A stretch of DNA of 36,330 nt from Deltaproteobacteria bacterium RBG_16_44_11. Lineage in GTDB: Bacteria > Desulfobacterota > Syntrophia > Syntrophales > Smithellaceae. The notes below the pieces were generated by a model. That model was given only the letters and a program-made list of their open reading frames with translations. It made no database searches and was not told the origin of the DNA. This document shows positions 32,041 to 36,330 of the stretch, piece by piece; the stretch's first letter is position 1; each line of letters opens with the position of its first letter. The position numbers and the translations under genes are program-made. The stretch lies in the NCBI GenBank assembly GCA_001797845.1, contig MGQN01000035.1, positions 54,589 through 90,918 on the forward strand, read 5' to 3'.

Positions 32041-33560
32041 TGAAGGAATTTTTCTTGGGGTTGGATATAGGCCAGAAAACTATTAAAGCTGTTATACTCG
32101 CGGGTAAAACCCTGAGTGGTTGTCGCATTGTTGCCATGGAAGAGATAGATATTAATGAATACGGCGGCACGGGACCGGCGTTAAAAAAACTGGCTGAAAA
32201 TATGAATTTTCATAATGTTCCTTGCTGCATATGCCTGCCGCTTGATGACGTAATGTTCAGACAAGTAGCCTTGCCCTTTCGCGATGATAATAAAATTCGA
32301 AAAACATTGCCTTTTGAGTTGGAACCGCTTATTCCTTTATCAAGAGAAGAGATAGTCACGGATTATTTAAAGGTTCCCGCGGGCGGTCTTCTTGTCGCCG
32401 CCATTGCCAAAAAATCAATTCAGGATTTAATAACCGCTGTCGAGAGCAACATAGCAGAAGTTTCGATTATCGATCTTTCTGCGGCGGCATTGGCTTTCCC
32501 GGTATTAAAAAAAACAGCTCTGGATGCATGCGGCGTTGTTTTGGACTTGGGGGCAAGCTGCACAACGGCGTCATTTTATGAAGATGGGGCAATTGTTCAA
32601 CTGCGCTCTTTTTCCTTTGGCGGTGATTCGATTACGGCAGCACTGGCCGAAGAACTGTCCGTTGATCATAAAGAGGCGGAACTATTAAAAATTAACGGTA
32701 GTTATGAGGTTACGGGGAAAAATATTTCCGCCGTGTGCCGTCAGTTTTGCCGGGAGTTAAAAAATACCGTTGAGTTTATGAAATTGAATGGAGCGCTTAA
32801 AAGCGATTTATCCCATATTACGGTAACCGGCGGAGGCTCATTAAATACCCACCTGCAAAAAGAGATGGAGGATTATTTTGGCCTGCCTGTGGAAATTCTA
32901 GATATTGCGCAATCAGAGCAAATAGAAATTGAGGAAAATCTACGCGAAAAATATTCTCCATCGATTATGAACACGGCGCTGGCCGGGGCACTGGAAATAT
33001 TTGACGGCCGTAAATCATTTAATTTCCGTCAGGGAGAATTTGCCGCTAAAAATGGTCACATTAATATTAAGGAGCAATTAAGATGGGCGGCCATAATAGC
33101 CGGAATAATATTTTTTCTGGCCGTAACCAATCAACTTCTTGATTATGGTTTGCAGGTTCGGCATCTCAGCATAATAAAAAAACAAATTTCCGCGGTTTTT
33201 AAGAAAAATTACCCTGAGGCTCCGGTCATGGTTGACCCTCTGCAGCAATTGAAGGCCAAGCTTGCCGAGAATAAAAAGGCTTTTGGTTTTTATGAGGGGG
33301 GGCTTAATTTTCCAGTGGTCGATTTATTGAAAGATATTTCCAGCTTAATTCCGCCTTCTCTCGAAGTTATAATTACCGATTTTAGTTGCGAAAACGGGAT
33401 TGCTTTAATGAAAGGTCAGGCCATAAGTGTTGATGATGTGTCCGCGGCCAGAAATGAGCTGATCAAATCCAGGCACATCAAAGATGTAACCATGGGTTCG
33501 ACGAGCCTGACAAAAGAAGGCGCCAAAGTCGATTTTAATTTGAGGATTGAGCTTAAATGA
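32040..33560 (+). CDS. gspL: Type II secretion assembly protein GspL
   Basis: 506 residues from the ATG at 32040, which overlaps the gspK stop and has GGAGA about nine bases upstream. ATG 32025 is an alternative. The cytoplasmic actin/PilM-like domain (LGLDIGQKTIKAVIL at the start, later VVLDLGASCTTASFY and VTGGGSLN) fills about residues 1-330. One membrane segment (about 349-368) and a periplasmic ferredoxin-like domain follow. GspL anchors GspE to the inner membrane and partners GspM. Confidence 0.9.
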   Translation: MKEFFLGLDIGQKTIKAVILAGKTLSGCRIVAMEEIDINEYGGTGPALKKLAENMNFHNVPCCICLPLDDVMFRQVALPFRDDNKIRKTLPFELEPLIPLSREEIVTDYLKVPAGGLLVAAIAKKSIQDLITAVESNIAEVSIIDLSAAALAFPVLKKTALDACGVVLDLGASCTTASFYEDGAIVQLRSFSFGGDSITAALAEELSVDHKEAELLKINGSYEVTGKNISAVCRQFCRELKNTVEFMKLNGALKSDLSHITVTGGGSLNTHLQKEMEDYFGLPVEILDIAQSEQIEIEENLREKYSPSIMNTALAGALEIFDGRKSFNFRQGEFAAKNGHINIKEQLRWAAIIAGIIFFLAVTNQLLDYGLQVRHLSIIKKQISAVFKKNYPEAPVMVDPLQQLKAKLAENKKAFGFYEGGLNFPVVDLLKDISSLIPPSLEVIITDFSCENGIALMKGQAISVDDVSAARNELIKSRHIKDVTMGSTSLTKEGAKVDFNLRIELK

Positions 33561-34117
33561 TTAAATCATTCTGGGATAAACTTGATAAAAAACAGCGTTA
33601 TATGGTAGCAGGCACGGCGGCGCTTGTTTTGATTGTCTTGATTTTTGAATTGGTTATTTCTCCTTTCTGGGAGGCTAAAGCCAAAGTCCGACAAAATATC
33701 CGCATAAATCAACGGAAGCTGGAAGAGATAAAACAGCTTGATGCTGAATTTACAAGATATGAAGAGAAAATAGCAAGAATCAAAACTGTCATGGCCAAAA
33801 GAACAACAGGTTTCAGTTTGTTTTCTTATTTGGAAAAAAAAGCAACACAGGCCGGTGTTCGAGGAAACATTGCATACATGAACTCTTCCCGCGGTGTGCA
33901 ATCTACCGCGTTTGAAGAATCGTTGGTTGACATGAAACTTGACAAAATAACTATCAAGCAGCTTACCGATTTTTTGTATTTTGCCGAATCATCCGCCGAT
34001 TTAGTAAGAATAAAAAGAATTACGGTGAATAAAATAAAAGAAAGTCCGGAGTATTTAAGGGCGCAAATACAAATAGCCGCTGTTACGGCGCTGGGCCCGC
34101 GTCAGGGAGGCAGCTAG
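33557..34117 (+). CDS. gspM: Type II secretion protein GspM
   Basis: 186 residues. A short cytoplasmic N-terminus is followed by a membrane span (about 16-36), a periplasmic coiled coil (about 40-80, RINQRKLEEIKQLDAEFTRY) and a small ferredoxin-like domain. The order and length match GspM, the partner of GspL. The start overlaps the gspL stop by four bases (ATGA). Sequence conservation of this family is low, so the call leans on position and topology. Confidence 0.85.
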   Translation: MIKSFWDKLDKKQRYMVAGTAALVLIVLIFELVISPFWEAKAKVRQNIRINQRKLEEIKQLDAEFTRYEEKIARIKTVMAKRTTGFSLFSYLEKKATQAGVRGNIAYMNSSRGVQSTAFEESLVDMKLDKITIKQLTDFLYFAESSADLVRIKRITVNKIKESPEYLRAQIQIAAVTALGPRQGGS

Positions 34118-34121
34118 TGAT

Positions 34122-34943
34122 ATGAACTTTCTTAAGAAAAAGGCTTTGTGGTTTACTGTTTACGGAATATTCATAACCATTTTATTTGTCTATCTCCTTT
34201 TCCCCGGCGAGTTGGTGAAGAGCAGGCTGGAAAATTCGATTAATTCGGAACAATTCGCGATTAATTCCTCATCGCTGCATGCTTCTTTTCCTCTCGGTTT
34301 CAAGCTAAAAAATGTGACGATAAGTTCAGCATCCCCGGTAAACGTTTTTTTTCAGGGCGAAGCGCTTGATGTGCAATTCAATCTATCGAGCCTTTTTCGC
34401 CGGCGCACATATATCGGTTTGAGCGGCAACGCCTACGGCGGCAGCTTTAACGGAACTGCCGGTATATTATCTCTGTCCCAAGCCTATCCACCCGCTGAGG
34501 CTAAATTAAATTTTAAAAATATAGATTTAGAAAAATACACTTTAATTAAAGATAAACTGGGAAGAACAATTACAGGTAAAGCACGGGGCATTTTAACTTA
34601 CAATACCGACGAAGCCGGGAAAATAACGGCGGGGGATTTAAAATTATTATTATCCAAAGGCGCTTATCTCTTGGCTGAACCGTTTTTGGGGATAGCCAGA
34701 ATTGATTTTGAAAACGGTGATATCCAGGCCGAGTTTGTAAACGGAAGTATCAAACTGCAAAAACTGGAAATATCGGGCGCACAAATAAATTGTTTATTAA
34801 AGGGTGAAATAACGCCACAGACAGATTTCATAAACAGCCGGTTAAGTTTGGACGGCACGATGGAAATACGCGGTAAGGATAACGTAAAAATGAAAATTAC
34901 GATTGGCGGCACATTAGCCAACCCGGTAATGCGGTATATTTGA
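34122..34943 (+). CDS. gspN: Type II secretion protein GspN
   Basis: 273 residues with one N-terminal membrane segment (about 8-27) and a beta-rich periplasmic domain rich in AsmA-like repeats (KLKNVTISSASPV, AEAKLNFKNIDLEKY, SLDGTMEIRGKDNVKMKI). This matches GspN, an accessory component absent from many type II systems but frequent in deltaproteobacteria. It follows gspM by four bases and overlaps the region of the gspC start. Confidence 0.8.
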   Translation: MNFLKKKALWFTVYGIFITILFVYLLFPGELVKSRLENSINSEQFAINSSSLHASFPLGFKLKNVTISSASPVNVFFQGEALDVQFNLSSLFRRRTYIGLSGNAYGGSFNGTAGILSLSQAYPPAEAKLNFKNIDLEKYTLIKDKLGRTITGKARGILTYNTDEAGKITAGDLKLLLSKGAYLLAEPFLGIARIDFENGDIQAEFVNGSIKLQKLEISGAQINCLLKGEITPQTDFINSRLSLDGTMEIRGKDNVKMKITIGGTLANPVMRYI

Positions 34944-34954
34944 TGGGGAAGTTT

Positions 34955-35869
34955 ATGCGGGTCAACATAGAGCAAATATTTAAAAGTTGGTTCGATCTTG
35001 CCCGGGATTTCGTGGCCAATCCTTCAATTAATCTGGGCAAGGTGCGTACATTTCTTATTTTGCTGGCGATAACAATTTTGTCTTATGAAACAGTTGATTT
35101 ATTTTACAAGGTCATCAGTTTTTCATTAATGAATACATCCGCTGCCGTGAAAAATGCCGGGGCTGTTAATGTTACAGCTTCCGCCGTGCGCAGTGACCTC
35201 CAGAGTTATGGAATCATCACCGAGCGAAATTTGTTCCTTACGACTTTAAGAGCGACAAGTGCTAAGGAAGGGGGCTTTATCGCCTCCGGTGAAGAAGTGG
35301 CGGAGTTTGATTTGAAAGGGACGATCGCCGGCGGAGATTCTTTTGGCTTTGTGATTATTGAAGAACGAGGCAGTAAAAAACAGCGTTTATACCGCCTGGG
35401 GGACATGATCGGCTCGGCCAAAGTGATCAAAATATCGCGCAATACTGCAACCATCAAGAGCGGAGGCCGCGACATAACTCTCAAAATAAAAGCGACGCCG
35501 GAAGGCCCTTTGTTAAATCCTTCCCGGATCTCCCGGGATACCGTTACTTCACCCGGCGTGGCTATGAGCAGAAAAGAAATAAGTGAAAATCTGCACGATT
35601 TGCAAGGTATTATGACCCATGCCCAGGTACGGCCTTATTTTGAGGCCGGTGCACAGCAAGGTTTTATTGTTTCCCAGATTAAGCCGGACAGCCTTTACCA
35701 AAAACTGGGTCTGCAAAATGGTGATATTATCATTGACGTAAACAACAAACGTATGCAAAGTGCCGATGACGTCATGCAATTGGTTAATTTGATGCAGTCG
35801 GGCGAAAGCATTGTCGTGAATCTGAAGAGACAAGGCAAGGTAGAAACTATCAATTATTCTTTTCATTGA
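34955..35869 (+). CDS. gspC: Type II secretion protein GspC (HR and PDZ domains)
   Basis: 304 residues from the ATG at 34955, which has GGGGAAG upstream. ATG 34943, overlapping the gspN stop, is an alternative start. A membrane span (about 31-50) is followed by the homology region that contacts GspD (about 80-182, with YGIITERNLFL and FDLKGTIAGG) and a C-terminal PDZ domain (about 225-300, with GFIVSQIKPDSLYQKLGLQNG). GspC joins inner-membrane platform and outer-membrane secretin and may select substrates. Its place at the end of the F-to-N block, rather than the start, is unusual. Confidence 0.9.
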   Translation: MRVNIEQIFKSWFDLARDFVANPSINLGKVRTFLILLAITILSYETVDLFYKVISFSLMNTSAAVKNAGAVNVTASAVRSDLQSYGIITERNLFLTTLRATSAKEGGFIASGEEVAEFDLKGTIAGGDSFGFVIIEERGSKKQRLYRLGDMIGSAKVIKISRNTATIKSGGRDITLKIKATPEGPLLNPSRISRDTVTSPGVAMSRKEISENLHDLQGIMTHAQVRPYFEAGAQQGFIVSQIKPDSLYQKLGLQNGDIIIDVNNKRMQSADDVMQLVNLMQSGESIVVNLKRQGKVETINYSFH

Positions 35870-35893
35870 GAGGAAAGAAAAAGCGTATTTATT

Positions 35894-36330
35894 ATGTATG
35901 CCGCTTATTTTGGTTTAAAAGAAAATCCTTTTAATTTATCGCCGGAGCCCCGTTATTTGTTTTTGAGCGAGCACCATCGCGACGCTTTAAATTGCCTGAT
36001 TTACGGTATTCAGGAGAAAAAGGGTTTTGTTTTGCTTTCCGGCGGCATCGGCCTGGGGAAAACCACAATTTGCCGCAGTCTGCTCGAATCTCTTGACGAT
36101 TCGGTGGAGACGGCGCTGATTTTCAACACGGCCATTTCCGATATGGATTTATTGGAAACAGTGCTTACAGAATTTGGCATCAAAAGCAGAAAGGATTCAA
36201 GGACAAAAAAAACTTACATTGATGCTTTGAATAAATTTCTGCTGAAAAATTTCGGCAAACGGAAAACAGCGGTGCTTTTAATTGACGAAGCGCAAAATTT
36301 ATCACACGGCGTTTTGGAACAATTGAGGAT
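35894..36330 (+). CDS. GspA/ExeA-like AAA ATPase, N-terminal part
   Basis: 145 complete codons before the window ends. MYAAYFGLKENPFNLSPEPRY is the ExeA/GspA opening. Walker A is GGIGLGKTT (50-58) and Walker B is VLLIDEAQNL. In Aeromonas, ExeA with ExeB helps the secretin insert through peptidoglycan. The gene starts 24 bases after gspC with GAGGAAAG as the likely ribosome-binding site, and is part of the same operon. gspD and gspE may follow beyond the window. Confidence 0.85.
   Translation, partial: MYAAYFGLKENPFNLSPEPRYLFLSEHHRDALNCLIYGIQEKKGFVLLSGGIGLGKTTICRSLLESLDDSVETALIFNTAISDMDLLETVLTEFGIKSRKDSRTKKTYIDALNKFLLKNFGKRKTAVLLIDEAQNLSHGVLEQLR

Overview
The window looks like chromosomal DNA of an anaerobic Gram-negative bacterium, most likely a deltaproteobacterium in the broad sense (Desulfobacterota, Syntrophales-like). 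This is inferred from gene content: LptE and a full set of type II secretion pseudopilins imply an outer membrane, an oxygen-sensitive class III ribonucleotide reductase homologue implies anaerobiosis, and there are several dispersed hairpin repeats in intergenic gaps. No rRNA, tRNA, CRISPR array, transposase or integrase gene was found.

Layout. (1) 1-6024, plus strand: a tight type II fatty-acid-synthase-like cluster (ketoreductase end, FabZ-like dehydratase, FabF-like ketosynthase, ACP, lysophospholipid-type acyltransferase, phosphopantetheinyl transferase), then a two-domain flavoprotein with an Isf-type cysteine cluster and an HSD10-like dehydrogenase. (2) 6025-7947: an accessory island. 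A MITE-like hairpin repeat is followed by what reads as one integron gene cassette on the minus strand (7676 to 6266). It holds a promoter with an operator-like palindrome, a zinc-ribbon protein, a protein with a HEPN-type R-H-x3-H motif, and an attC site starting 13 bases after the last stop. No integrase is present. (3) 7948-11790, plus: an HD phosphohydrolase overlapping an NrdD homologue whose radical glycine is replaced by lysine, then rpsT with a clear promoter. (4) 11951-24827, mainly minus: an alpha/beta hydrolase; then (plus) a DUF1460 amidase; then a long minus-strand run of SpoIID-like protein, AmpG-like permease, MurU, AmgK, LeuS, LptE, a glycosyltransferase fused to a HIT-like phosphorylase domain, and an M15 peptidase. 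AmpG, MurU and AmgK together form a peptidoglycan-recycling route (import of muropeptides, anomeric kinase, UDP-MurNAc synthesis). (5) 24997-27490, plus: a MinD-like ATPase, a protein with a degenerate J-like domain and a RodZ-type HTH, and an exported metallo-beta-lactamase-fold hydrolase. (6) 27703-36330, plus: a type II secretion operon in the order gspF-G-H-I-J-K-L-M-N-C, followed by the start of a GspA/ExeA-like ATPase that runs off the window. gspD and gspE are not in the window.

The best candidates for something undescribed are the two-gene HEPN/zinc-ribbon cassette and the NrdD homologue without its glycyl-radical residue. The peptidoglycan-enzyme set without signal peptides and the glycosyltransferase/phosphorylase fusion come next.
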